Below are positions 53,236 to 63,945 of a stretch of DNA of 64,000 nucleotides, in pieces. The notes under the pieces were generated by a model that searched no databases, had not been told where the DNA came from, and saw nothing but the letters and a program-made list of their open reading frames with translations. Within the stretch, counting starts at the first letter, position 1, and each line of letters begins with the position of its first letter. Source of the DNA: Rhodoferax sp. (GTDB lineage: Bacteria > Pseudomonadota > Gammaproteobacteria > Burkholderiales > Burkholderiaceae_C); contig NZ_JADMJN010000010.1 in the NCBI RefSeq assembly GCF_018780565.1, positions 277,799 through 341,798 of the forward strand. The letters run 5' to 3'. The position numbers and the translations under genes were made by a program.

Positions 53236-54269
53236 CCAGATGTGGCCCCGGTCCTGGGCCGGGGGCCGCAGGACGCGCCGACCACCAGCTGGGTCGGCAG
53301 CGTCACCTGCCGCGGTGGCAGCTCAGGGTGGCGCAAGCGCTCCAGCAGCACCTCGGCGGCGACCTTGCCAAAAGCTTCCACATCGAAGCGGATCAGTGTG
53401 GCGGGAGGGAATGCAAACTCATTGACGCTATCGCTGCCGATGGCCACCACCGACATATCCTGCCCCATGGTCAGTCCCGCCTCATGGATGGCGCGCAGCG
53501 CACCCGACAGGATGCGGTTCCCCAGGGCGATGACAGCAGTCGGTCGGTCTTTGAGCCGGAGCAGCTGCGACATTTCGTCATAGGAGGTGTGGATCTGGTT
53601 GCTGAAGCCGCGCACCAACTGCTCATCGACTTTCAAGCCCAGCGCCTTGTGCGCCTCACGGTAGCCGGCTGCGCGCTCACGCCCCGGCCGCAGGTCCAGG
53701 CCCGGCGTGAACAGTGCGATGCGGCGATGACCCAGGCTGGCGAGGTACTGCACCGCATTGACCACCCCGGCTCTGTGGTCCACCAGCACAAAATCCTGTT
53801 TCAAGTCGAGTTCACGGTCCAGCACCACCGCCGGCATGCGCAACGCACGCAAGGCCTGCAACGTGGGTCCGTCTGATTCACTGAGCGTGGCAACAACCAG
53901 ACCGTCCATGCCACGCGCCTCGAACAGCTTCAACAGCTCCACCTCTCGGCCCGCGTCGTACTGGCTGCATGCCAGCAGCATCATGTAGCCGTCAGCCGCC
54001 AGCCGGGTTTCCAGCGCCGACACGCAGGCGGCGTACAGCGGGTTGGCAATGTCGGTGACCAGGCAGCCGATCGTGCGGCTGGAGCCGCGCCGCAGGGACT
54101 GGGCCTTGGCATCGGGCTGGTAGCCCAGCTTGCGCACCGCCGCCGTGACCCGCGCCACGAGATCCGCACTGGTGTACGGCCCGCCATTGAGCACGCGCGA
54201 TACGCTGCCGATCGACACGCCGGCTTCGCGCGCGACGTCGTGGACGGAAACTTTTTTGCTTGGGTTCAT
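53232..54269 (-). CDS. LacI-family transcriptional regulator
   Basis: HTH and hinge at the N-terminus (VSVHDVAREAGVSIGSVSRV-LNGGPYTSADLVARV, about 6-45), then a periplasmic-binding-like sensor domain. 345 residues. Convergent with the CMD-SDR-Bug operon and the likely controller of the palindrome in front of it. Ligand unknown. Confidence 0.92.
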   Translation of the reverse strand: MNPSKKVSVHDVAREAGVSIGSVSRVLNGGPYTSADLVARVTAAVRKLGYQPDAKAQSLRRGSSRTIGCLVTDIANPLYAACVSALETRLAADGYMMLLACSQYDAGREVELLKLFEARGMDGLVVATLSESDGPTLQALRALRMPAVVLDRELDLKQDFVLVDHRAGVVNAVQYLASLGHRRIALFTPGLDLRPGRERAAGYREAHKALGLKVDEQLVRGFSNQIHTSYDEMSQLLRLKDRPTAVIALGNRILSGALRAIHEAGLTMGQDMSVVAIGSDSVNEFAFPPATLIRFDVEAFGKVAAEVLLERLRHPELPPRQVTLPTQLVVGASCGPRPRTGATSG

Positions 54270-54371
54270 TGAATGGACTTGGGAAGACGGGACACTGCAG
54301 GTCAGTGAGGCTGCAATGGTGCCATAGTCAAAGGCAGGTCCCTGTCGCCAGGGTGTTCACTGCGAATCTCC

Positions 54372-55328
54372 TTATTCGTCAGCTGGCATCTGACGCATCA
54401 GGGTGCTTTTGCCAAACAGGCTTTCCATCAAATCAACCGCCAGTTCGGCGGTCCGGTTGCGCAGATCCAGGGCAGGGTTGAGTTCGACCACGTCCAGCGA
54501 CGCCAAACGCCCGGTGTCGGCAATCATCTCCATGCACAGTTGCGCTTCACGGTAAGTCGCGCCGCCACGCACTGTGGTGCCCACGCCCGGCGCGATGTCA
54601 GGGTCCAGAAAATCCACATCCAGACTGACATGCAGATGCGTATGGGCATCGACCGGCGCAAGCGCCAGCGTCATGGCCTGACGCATGCCCATCTCATCGA
54701 TAAACCGCATGTCAAACACCTCAATGCCAATGTCGTGCACCAGCCGCTTTTCCCCCGCATCCACGCTGCGAATACCGATCAGGCAAATCTCTTGCGAATG
54801 AAGCGCCGGTACCTGACCTCCGATCGCCATCAGGGCTGGCGGGCCATGGCCACACAGGCAGGCCACCGGCATGCCATGGATATTGCCGCTGGGAGTGAGG
54901 GCTGCGGTGTTGCAGTCGGCATGGGCATCAAACCACAACACACGCAGCTTCTTGCCCTGCGTGCGGCAATGGCGCGCCACCGCGCTGATAGAGCCAATGG
55001 CCATGGAATGATCACCACCCAGCATGATCGGCACACGACCGGCCTGAAGCTCGGCGTACGCCGCATCATGCAGCGACTGATTCCAGCGCAGCACTTGCGG
55101 CAGATGACGAAAACCGTCGACCGTGGCCTGACATGGGTTTTCGGGCCCGCTCAGGTTGCCGCAGTCCTTCACATCAATACCAAATTGGGCGATGGCTTGC
55201 GCGACGCCCGCCACGCGCAACGCCTGCGGACCCATACGGGCACCCGGCACGCCTGCCCCCACATCGGTGGGCACGCCGATGAGGCTGACACCGCCTTGAG
55301 CGGGATTCACACAAGTGGCTGACTTCAT
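54372..55328 (-). CDS. Arginase/agmatinase-family ureohydrolase
   Basis: Binuclear manganese hydrolase. All metal-ligand motifs are present: MLGGDHSMAIG, WFDAHADCNT and VSLDVDFLDPDIAPGVGT, with a normal C-terminal Glu region (SLDVVELNP). 318 residues. Overall it looks closer to arginase (RocF) than to agmatinase. No arginine genes adjacent. Confidence 0.88.
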   Translation of the reverse strand: MKSATCVNPAQGGVSLIGVPTDVGAGVPGARMGPQALRVAGVAQAIAQFGIDVKDCGNLSGPENPCQATVDGFRHLPQVLRWNQSLHDAAYAELQAGRVPIMLGGDHSMAIGSISAVARHCRTQGKKLRVLWFDAHADCNTAALTPSGNIHGMPVACLCGHGPPALMAIGGQVPALHSQEICLIGIRSVDAGEKRLVHDIGIEVFDMRFIDEMGMRQAMTLALAPVDAHTHLHVSLDVDFLDPDIAPGVGTTVRGGATYREAQLCMEMIADTGRLASLDVVELNPALDLRNRTAELAVDLMESLFGKSTLMRQMPADE

Positions 55329-55415
55329 GGTGCCAATGCTAACGCCGCAGGTGTTCCCAAAACCAGCTTCTTTGACGACAATCGGCGCTCACACCTACTC
55401 TTATTGGGGACTCCT

Positions 55416-55970
55416 ATGAACAAGTTGCATCACGTTCTGTTGGCCGCCGCGCTGGCGAGCTCGGCTTTTGGCGCCACCGCGCAAACCATGAAGCCCGGTT
55501 TGTGGGAAATCAGCAACAAAATGACCAGCAGTTCGGGCGAGATGGAAAAAGCCATGGGCGAGGCGCAAAAGCAGCTCGCCGGCATGTCGCCCAGCGATCG
55601 AAAAATGATGGAAGACATGATGGCCAAGCAGGGCGTGGGCATGGGCAAGGGCGCCGGCACCACCGCCATGAAAATCTGCATGACCAAAGAAATGGCCGAG
55701 CGCAATGAGGTGGCCACGCAGCAGGGCGACTGCAAGCACACCAACTCTCCCCGTGCCGGCAACACCATGAAGTTCTCGTTTGTTTGTGCCAAGCCACCGT
55801 CCAGCGGCGAAGGCCAGGTTACTTTTGTGAGCCCGGAAGCCTACGCCATGAAGATGACCCTGAACACCACAGCCAATGGCAAACCCGAGAAAATGAACAT
55901 GGACGCCACCGGCAAGTTCATGTCAACCGACTGCGGCAACATCAAACCGATTTCAATGCCCAAGAAATAG
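55416..55970 (+). CDS. DUF3617-family periplasmic protein
   Basis: Signal peptide (MNKLHHVLLAAALASSAFGA) then KPGLWEISNKMTSSSGEM, the hallmark start of DUF3617. Met-rich middle (MMEDMMAKQGVGMGKGAG) and two-Cys pattern (ICMTKEM ... DCKHTN). 184 residues from the ATG; a TTG four codons upstream is also in frame. Function unknown. Confidence 0.82.
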   Translation: MNKLHHVLLAAALASSAFGATAQTMKPGLWEISNKMTSSSGEMEKAMGEAQKQLAGMSPSDRKMMEDMMAKQGVGMGKGAGTTAMKICMTKEMAERNEVATQQGDCKHTNSPRAGNTMKFSFVCAKPPSSGEGQVTFVSPEAYAMKMTLNTTANGKPEKMNMDATGKFMSTDCGNIKPISMPKK

Positions 55971-55981
55971 GGCCACCCGCA

Positions 55982-56674
55982 TCAGACCGGGCGGGGTCGC
56001 CCGCCAAAGATGGCGGTACCCACACGCACCATGGTGCTGCCCGAATGGATGGCCGCATCCAAATCGGCACTCATGCCCATGGACAGGGTGTCAAGTGCCA
56101 AGCCCTCTGCATTAAGGGTATCAAATAGCGCCCTGGCCTTCGCAAACAAAGCGCATGAAGCTACAAAATCAGGAGCAGGATCGGGGATGCTCATCAAGCC
56201 CCGAAGACGCAAACCGGGCAAGGCGGCAATCTGCCGTGCCAGCGCTGGCGCCGCCTCGGGATCTACACCGGACTTGGTGGCGCCGCCATCCACATTGACC
56301 TGAATGCACACTTGCAGCGGCGCCATCGTGGGCGGGCGCTGTTCGCTCAGGCGTTGCGCAATCTTGAGCCGGTCCACCGTTTGGACCCAGTCGAAGTGCT
56401 CGGCCACCAAACGCGTCTTGTTGCTCTGGATCGGTCCGATGCAATGCCACTGCAAAGGCAAGTCTCGCAGTTGAGTGATTTTCTGGACCGCCTCCTGAAT
56501 GTAGTTTTCGCCAAAGGCGGTTTGCCCCGCGGCATAGGCCTCTTGCACCGCCTCGGCGCCAAAGGTCTTGGAGACCGCCAGCAAGGTCACTTCAGCCGGA
56601 TGGCGGCCGGCCGCCTTGCAAGCAGCAACAATTCGGTCGCGAACAGTTTGGAGGTTGATCTCAATCATGGTCAT
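55982..56674 (-). CDS. YggS-family PLP-binding protein
   Basis: PLP homeostasis protein (PLPBP/PROSC). VTLLAVSKTFGAEAVQEAYA carries the PLP-Lys, followed by FGENYIQEAVQKI and WHCIGPIQSNKTRLV; TLSMGMSADLDAAIHSGSTM and VRVGTAIFG bind phosphate. 230 residues. Divergent from pilT, a gene pair often seen in proteobacteria. Confidence 0.94.
   Translation of the reverse strand: MTMIEINLQTVRDRIVAACKAAGRHPAEVTLLAVSKTFGAEAVQEAYAAGQTAFGENYIQEAVQKITQLRDLPLQWHCIGPIQSNKTRLVAEHFDWVQTVDRLKIAQRLSEQRPPTMAPLQVCIQVNVDGGATKSGVDPEAAPALARQIAALPGLRLRGLMSIPDPAPDFVASCALFAKARALFDTLNAEGLALDTLSMGMSADLDAAIHSGSTMVRVGTAIFGGRPRPV
56127..56177. repeat. Possible dispersed repeat inside yggS
   Basis: GCGCCCTGGCC ... CAAAGCGCATGAAGCTAC then AAAATCAGGAGC resembles the 'CTCTGGCGCTT..AAGCGC..AGCTAtcaAAA..GC' repeat of Comamonadaceae. 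It is in frame and does not obviously lengthen the protein, so chance similarity is possible. Confidence 0.3.
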
Positions 56675-56709
56675 AATTGCCCCAAGCGTAACAAACGATC
56701 GAGGACTTC

Positions 56710-57753
56710 GTGGACATTACTCAACTACTGGCCTTCAGCGTCAAGAACAAAGCCTCTGACTTGCATCTCTCGGCCGACTTGCCGCCCATGATTCGCGTGC
56801 ACGGTGACGTGCGGCGCATCAACGTGGAGCCGCTGGACCACAAGCAAGTGCACGCCATGGTGTATGACATCATGAACGACACGCAACGCAAAACCTACGA
56901 AGAGTTCCTGGAGATTGACTTCTCGTTCGAGATCGAAGGGCTGGCCCGCTTTCGCGTCAACGCCTTCAACCACAACCGGGGTGCCGGTGCCGTGTTCCGA
57001 ACCATTCCCAGCAAGATCCTGACACTCGAACAATTGAATGCGCCCAAGATTTTCGCCGATCTGGCCTTGAAGCCGCGCGGCATGGTGCTGGTGACCGGGC
57101 CTACCGGCTCGGGCAAGTCCACCACGCTGGCAGCGATGGTCAACTACCTCAACGAGACCGAGTTTGGCCACATCCTGACTGTGGAAGACCCGATTGAATT
57201 CGTGCACGAATCCAAAAAGTGCCTGGTCAACCAGCGTGAAGTCGGTCCGCACACCCTGAGCTTTGCCGCCGCCCTGCGCTCGGCACTGCGGGAAGACCCG
57301 GACTGCATTCTGGTGGGGGAAATGCGCGACCTGGAAACCATCCGCCTGGCCATGACGGCGGCCGAAACCGGTCACCTGGTTTTCGGCACGCTTCACACCT
57401 CCAGTGCGGCCAAGACCATCGACCGGATCATTGACGTGTTTCCGGCGGAAGAAAAAGAAATGGTTCGCGCCATGCTGTCCGAATCCTTGCAGGCCGTGAT
57501 CTCGCAGACCCTGTGCAAGACCAAGGACGGCCAGGGCCGCGTGGCCGCGCACGAAATCATGCTGGGCACCAGCGCCATTCGCAACCTGATCCGTGAGGCC
57601 AAGGTGGCCCAGATGTATTCCAGCATCCAGACCGGCAACAGCCTGGGCATGCAGACCCTTGACCAGAACCTGGCCGATCTGGTCAAGCGCAACATCATCA
57701 GTCCGGCTGAAGCGCGCGGCAAAGCCAAGATTCCCGAGAACTTCCCCGGCTGA
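56710..57753 (+). CDS. pilT: Type IV pilus retraction ATPase PilT
   Basis: Hexameric ATPase that depolymerises pili. Walker A GPTGSGKSTT, Asp box region TVEDPIEFVHESKKCLVNQR, Walker B DPDCILVGEMRD, His box AAETGHLVFGTLHTSSAAKT, and the PilT-specific AIRNLIREAK. Start codon GTG. 347 residues. Followed by a cNMP-binding gene and pilU. Confidence 0.96.
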   Translation: MDITQLLAFSVKNKASDLHLSADLPPMIRVHGDVRRINVEPLDHKQVHAMVYDIMNDTQRKTYEEFLEIDFSFEIEGLARFRVNAFNHNRGAGAVFRTIPSKILTLEQLNAPKIFADLALKPRGMVLVTGPTGSGKSTTLAAMVNYLNETEFGHILTVEDPIEFVHESKKCLVNQREVGPHTLSFAAALRSALREDPDCILVGEMRDLETIRLAMTAAETGHLVFGTLHTSSAAKTIDRIIDVFPAEEKEMVRAMLSESLQAVISQTLCKTKDGQGRVAAHEIMLGTSAIRNLIREAKVAQMYSSIQTGNSLGMQTLDQNLADLVKRNIISPAEARGKAKIPENFPG

Positions 57754-57779
57754 CCCCAGCCCAACTATTGGAGCGCGCA

Positions 57780-58409
57780 ATGAAAGGAATCCTCGGACTC
57801 CTCAGACACAAGACCAAACCCGAAGAGGGCGAGGAGCGGCTGGATTCCATGCTGTTCACCACGGCATTTGCCGGGCAGGGTGTGGACTCCGATCTGCTGG
57901 TGCCCTGGGAGGCCCGTGCCGCCGAAGTTGGCGCCACCCGCTCCAACGCCAGTCGCGGCATTCGGTTGCTGCAATCTCTGTGGACGAAAGACCGGCACAT
58001 GCGCCATCTGGACGCCGATGCGATTCAGCGCCTGGAGCCATTTTTTGATTTCGCCTCGGTCCCTGCCAACCGCGACGTCATCCGTCAGGACGAGTACGGC
58101 AATTTCATGGTGGTGGTGCTCAGCGGCAGCGTAGCGGTCGACCGGCTGCAGCCCTGGGGTGAGCGCTTGCGTCTGGCAGAAGCCCAACCCGGCGAGATTC
58201 TGGGCGAAATGTCATTGCTGGACAGCGGCATGCGTTTTTCCGTGTGCACCACGATGAGCGATTGCGAGCTCGCCATCCTCAGCGCCCAGGGCATGGACGA
58301 AATGCTGGCCGCTGATCCCACATTGGCGGCCAACCTCATCGCCCTGCTGGCTCGCAAGCTGTCATTGCGACTGCGCGTGGTCAGTGCCCGGCTCAGCGAC
58401 AAGAAATGA
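57780..58409 (+). CDS. Cyclic-nucleotide-binding protein between pilT and pilU
   Basis: A single cNMP-binding domain (about residues 80-190) after an N-terminal region of unknown fold; the phosphate cassette reads LGEMSLLDSGMRFSVC, keeping Gly-Glu and Arg. No HTH. Start at ATG 57780 behind GGAG. 209 residues. The spacing (26 and 21 bases) implies one transcript with pilT and pilU, suggesting second-messenger control of pilus retraction; this is inference. Confidence 0.88.
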   Translation: MKGILGLLRHKTKPEEGEERLDSMLFTTAFAGQGVDSDLLVPWEARAAEVGATRSNASRGIRLLQSLWTKDRHMRHLDADAIQRLEPFFDFASVPANRDVIRQDEYGNFMVVVLSGSVAVDRLQPWGERLRLAEAQPGEILGEMSLLDSGMRFSVCTTMSDCELAILSAQGMDEMLAADPTLAANLIALLARKLSLRLRVVSARLSDKK

Positions 58410-58430
58410 ACCCAGGGAGCAACATACGTC

Positions 58431-59567
58431 ATGGAACGCGATCAAGCCACCAAGTTCGTCAACGATCTGCTCAAGCTGATGATCAGTCGCAACGGCAGCG
58501 ATTTGTTCATCACGGCGGATTTTCCGCCCGCCGTCAAGGTTGACGGCAAAGTCACCAAAGTTTCGCCCCAGCCGCTCAATGCGGCGCACACGCTGGCGCT
58601 GGCCCGTTCGGTCATGAACGACAAGCAGGTGGCCGAATTCGAGCGCACCAAAGAGTGCAACTTTGCCATCTCGCCACCCGGCGTGGGGCGCTTTCGTGTC
58701 AACGCCTTTATCCAGCAAGGCAAGGTCGGCATGGTGCTTCGGGTCATTCCGCTGACACTACCCACCATCGATGGCCTGGGTGTGCCGCAAGTCCTCAAGG
58801 AAGTGGCCACGGCCAAGCGCGGCCTGTGCATTCTGGTGGGTGCCACCGGTTCGGGCAAATCCACCACCCTGGCGGCCATGGTGGACTGGCGCAATGAAAA
58901 CTCCTTCGGCCACATCATCACCATTGAGGATCCGGTCGAGTTCGTGCATATGCACAAGAACTGCGTGGTCACGCAGCGTGAAGTGGGGCTGGACACCGAC
59001 AGCTGGGAAGCCGCCCTGAAAAACACGCTGCGTCAGGCACCCGACGTGATCCTGATGGGCGAAATTCGGGACCGCGAAACCATGGAACACGCGGTCGCCT
59101 TTGCCGAAACCGGCCATTTGTGCCTGGCTACCCTGCACGCCAACAGCGCCAACCAGGCACTGGACCGCATCATCAACTTCTTCCCGGAAGAACGCCGTGC
59201 GCAGCTGCTGATGGACCTGTCCCTCAACATCAAGGCGCTGGTGTCGCAACGGCTGATTCCCAAGCAAGACGGCAAAGGCCGGGCTGCGGTGGTTGAAATC
59301 CTGCTCAACACCCCCCTGATCTCCGACCTGATCTTCAAGGGCGAGATCTCCGAGATCAAGGAAATCATGAAGAAGAGCCGCAACCTGGGCATGCAGACCT
59401 TTGACCAGGCTTTGTTCGACGCCTATGAAAACAACCTGATCACCTACGAAGACGCGTTACGCAACGCCGATTCGCTCAATGACCTTCGTCTGCAGATCAA
59501 ACTCAACAGCCAGCGCGGCAGAACCCAGGACTTGAGCGCCGGCACAGAAAACTTCGCCATCGTATGA
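58431..59567 (+). CDS. pilU: PilT-dependent retraction ATPase PilU
   Basis: PilT paralogue that supports retraction. Walker A GATGSGKSTT, Asp box TIEDPVEFVHMHKNCVVTQR, Walker B PDVILMGEIRD, His box AETGHLCLATLHANSANQA. The PilT AIRNLIRE motif is replaced (LISDLIFKGE), as in PilU. 378 residues. Stop overlaps the next gene (ATGA). Confidence 0.95.
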   Translation: MERDQATKFVNDLLKLMISRNGSDLFITADFPPAVKVDGKVTKVSPQPLNAAHTLALARSVMNDKQVAEFERTKECNFAISPPGVGRFRVNAFIQQGKVGMVLRVIPLTLPTIDGLGVPQVLKEVATAKRGLCILVGATGSGKSTTLAAMVDWRNENSFGHIITIEDPVEFVHMHKNCVVTQREVGLDTDSWEAALKNTLRQAPDVILMGEIRDRETMEHAVAFAETGHLCLATLHANSANQALDRIINFFPEERRAQLLMDLSLNIKALVSQRLIPKQDGKGRAAVVEILLNTPLISDLIFKGEISEIKEIMKKSRNLGMQTFDQALFDAYENNLITYEDALRNADSLNDLRLQIKLNSQRGRTQDLSAGTENFAIV

Positions 59568-60478
59568 GCAACATCAACCCCAAAACCTACGAATCAACTC
59601 CCGCACGCCACGTCGCCTTTCTGGGCCTGGGCGTGATGGGCTACCCCATGGCCGGCCATCTGGCGCGGGCTGGACACCAGGTCACCGTCTACAACCGAAC
59701 CGCGACCAAATCCATAGCGTGGTGCACAGAATTTGCGGGGGGCAGTGGCTCAAAACATGCGCCAACACCACGACTGGCCGCACAGCAGGCGGATATCGTG
59801 TTCTGCTGCGTCGGCAACGACGACGACCTGCGTGGCGTCACCCTGGGCGCCGACGGCGCTTTTGCCGGCATGAAGCCAGGCGCCGTGTTCGTGGACCACA
59901 CCACGGCCTCGGCCAGCGTGGCACGCGAGCTCTACGGTGCAGCGAAAAATCTCGGATTGCAATTTGTGGATGCGCCGGTATCAGGCGGGCAAGCCGGTGC
60001 GCAAAATGGTCTGCTGACCGTGATGTGCGGTGGCGACCAGGCAGCTTTTGACGCGGCGCAACCCGCCGCCATGGCGTTTTCCAGGGCCTTCACCCTTCTG
60101 GGTGGCAGCGGTTCAGGCCAGCTGGCCAAGATGGTGAACCAGATTTGTATTGCCGGTCTGGTGCAGGGCTTGAGTGAAGCCATTGCCTTTGGTCAGCAGG
60201 CCGGTCTTGACATGAACCAGGTGCTGGACGTGATCGGCAAGGGCGCCGCGCAAAGCTGGCAACTCGACAACCGCGGCAAAACCATGGTCGCCGACAAATT
60301 TGATTTTGGCTTTGCCGTGGACTGGATGCGCAAAGACCTGGGGCTGGTACTCGACGAGGCCAAACGCAATGGCGCACGCCTGCCGGTGACGGCTCTGGTG
60401 GACCAGTTCTATGCCGATGTGCAGCACATGGGCGGCAACCGCTGGGATACCTCCAGCCTGATCAAGCGCCTGAAATAA
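59564..60478 (+). CDS. 3-hydroxyisobutyrate dehydrogenase-family oxidoreductase
   Basis: NAD(P)-dependent beta-hydroxyacid dehydrogenase. Rossmann motif FLGLGVMGYPMAGHLARAGH, substrate motif FVDAPVSGGQAGAQNG and catalytic Lys region GQLAKMVNQICIAGLVQGLS. 304 residues. Could act on 3-hydroxyisobutyrate, tartronate semialdehyde or a related acid. Translationally coupled to pilU without an obvious functional link. Confidence 0.9.
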   Translation: MSNINPKTYESTPARHVAFLGLGVMGYPMAGHLARAGHQVTVYNRTATKSIAWCTEFAGGSGSKHAPTPRLAAQQADIVFCCVGNDDDLRGVTLGADGAFAGMKPGAVFVDHTTASASVARELYGAAKNLGLQFVDAPVSGGQAGAQNGLLTVMCGGDQAAFDAAQPAAMAFSRAFTLLGGSGSGQLAKMVNQICIAGLVQGLSEAIAFGQQAGLDMNQVLDVIGKGAAQSWQLDNRGKTMVADKFDFGFAVDWMRKDLGLVLDEAKRNGARLPVTALVDQFYADVQHMGGNRWDTSSLIKRLK

Positions 60479-60507
60479 AAAAAGCCCCGCGAGGGGGCTA
60501 TTTTTTT
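60477..60507. terminator. Bidirectional rho-independent terminator
   Basis: A-run, AGCCCC / GGGGCT stem and T-run, between the dehydrogenase stop and the convergent BON lipoprotein gene. Confidence 0.85.
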
Positions 60508-60515
60508 GTTCCTGC

Positions 60516-62221
<1,706 letters not shown>

Positions 62222-62222
<1 letters not shown>

Positions 62223-63136
62223 TGATTGCTAACTACGCCTCTGCACTGAATGCCGCACACGATGCGGCCGCTGCGCAGCATTATCCGCCGGGCGCACTGT
62301 ACGTGGTGGCAACGCCCATTGGCAACCTCGCCGACATCACGCTACGGGCTCTGCACGTGCTCAAGCTTGCGGAATCGATTGCCTGCGAGGATACGCGCCA
62401 TACCCAAACCCTGCTGCGGGCTTACGGCATTGACAAGGCAGCTTCGCAGTTGCTGGCTGTGCACCAGCACAACGAGGCGCAGGCAGCCGAAACAGTGATA
62501 GAACGTTTGCGTCAGGGCCAGCGGGTGGCTTATGTCAGCGATGCGGGCACCCCGGCCATCAGCGACCCCGGTGCACGTCTGGTCGCCGCCGTGCGGTCTG
62601 CGGCATTGCCCGTGGTTCCCCTGCCGGGTGCCAGCAGCGTCACAACCGCCCTCAGCGTGGCGGGTATTGCGGCAGAAGGTGCACAGCCGGGCGGCTTTGT
62701 CTTCGCGGGTTTCCTGTCTTCCAAGGCCACGGAGCGGGCCACCGCAGTCACAAGCCTGGGGCAGGAAACCCGGGCCGTCGTCATGCTGGAGGCGCCGCAC
62801 CGGATCGAAGCGCTGGCGAGCGCCCTGGCCACCCTGGGCGCACGACCGGTCACCATCGGGCGCGAGTTGACCAAACAATTCGAAGAAATCGCCACCGTGG
62901 CGGCGAGCGCCTTCCCGGACTGGCTGAGCGCAGAGCCCAACCGCTGTCGCGGCGAGTTTGTGCTGGTACTGCATCCTGCGGAGATGGCTGTCGAATCCGG
63001 TGCCGAGCAGCGCATCCTCAAGCTGCTGCTGGCAGAACTGCCCCTGAAAACTGCCGTGAAGCTGACCGCCGACATTACCGGGGCATCACGCAATGCCCTT
63101 TACGAGACTGCGCTGGACCTGAAAAAAGCCGACTGA
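62222..63136 (+). CDS. rsmI: 16S rRNA (cytidine1402-2'-O)-methyltransferase
   Basis: Tetrapyrrole-methylase fold. LYVVATPIGNLADITLRALH, CEDTRHTQTLL, VSDAGTPAISDPGARLV and PGASSVTTALSVAG are family blocks. A TTG start at 62222 is taken because no ATG precedes the conserved start; 304 residues. Divergent from yraN with overlapping starts. Confidence 0.93.
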
Positions 63137-63148
63137 GCCCCTGCGCCT

Positions 63149-63913
63149 TCAAGGCCGGGTAGACGCGCTGTCGGTCGCGTTGGCAATGCGGCAGCGCTGC
63201 AGATCGCAAGCCGTCGGCAAGACTGCTCGGTATTCGGTGAACGCCGAACGCTGGCTTACATCGCGCATCTGGCATTTCTCGCCTCGGCCATTGTCATAGT
63301 AGGACGTCACGTCCACACAGCGCCTGGAATGCGCCATCAAGCCAAAGAGATGCCCCATTTCATGCGAAATAACCATCTGCAGCGTCTGGCGTGCATCGTA
63401 GGAAGGGTTGTGCTGCTTGAGCATCTGGAAAGCGGCCGGCCCCAATGAAAGCGTTCGCTGCGTCAAATTGGCCAATCCGAAATTGCTGGCGCTCCCCTTC
63501 TCGCTCCAGCGCACCAGGATGGCCCCCTGACTCCACCCCGCCTCAGCAGTTCCGCGCAGCACCCGGCTCGCAACGCCACACCCCGACCAGGCCTGTGCCG
63601 CCTTCTCCACCGTGCTCAACACCAAAGACTCGGCAAACCACGCGGGCGCCATGGCGTGGTCATAGACAAACACCATCGGCGAACTGATCGCCGGTCGGTC
63701 CTGTCCGTCACCCCAGGTCACCATTTCACCGGGCAGGCATTGGGCAATTTCCTGGTCACGCACGGGCTCCAGGGCGAATGCAAGCTGCGCTGTCGCTATC
63801 AATAAACTGGTCAGAAAAGTCCGTAGCGCTGGCTGGCTTGTCGTCAGGAAAACTGGCGGCCTGATATGACCCGTTGCTCGGATGCGTGATGTTTCAGCTT
63901 GAAAAACAGACAC
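63149..63913 (-). CDS. Secreted metzincin-like zinc protease
   Basis: Signal-like region (ALRTFLTSLLIATAQLAFA) and a zinc motif HEMGHLFGLMAHSRRC. Metzincins such as matrixins have HExxHxxGxxH; here the third His is one residue further on. The start is placed at a GTG (63913) behind AGGAA; the longer frame would read into the tRNA gene. 255 residues, with four Cys in the C-terminal half. Substrate unknown. Confidence 0.65.
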   Translation of the reverse strand: MSVFQAETSRIRATGHIRPPVFLTTSQPALRTFLTSLLIATAQLAFALEPVRDQEIAQCLPGEMVTWGDGQDRPAISSPMVFVYDHAMAPAWFAESLVLSTVEKAAQAWSGCGVASRVLRGTAEAGWSQGAILVRWSEKGSASNFGLANLTQRTLSLGPAAFQMLKQHNPSYDARQTLQMVISHEMGHLFGLMAHSRRCVDVTSYYDNGRGEKCQMRDVSQRSAFTEYRAVLPTACDLQRCRIANATDSASTRP

Positions 63914-63945
63914 CTTGGGTTCCTGCCTTCTGTAGAAACTCGGTA

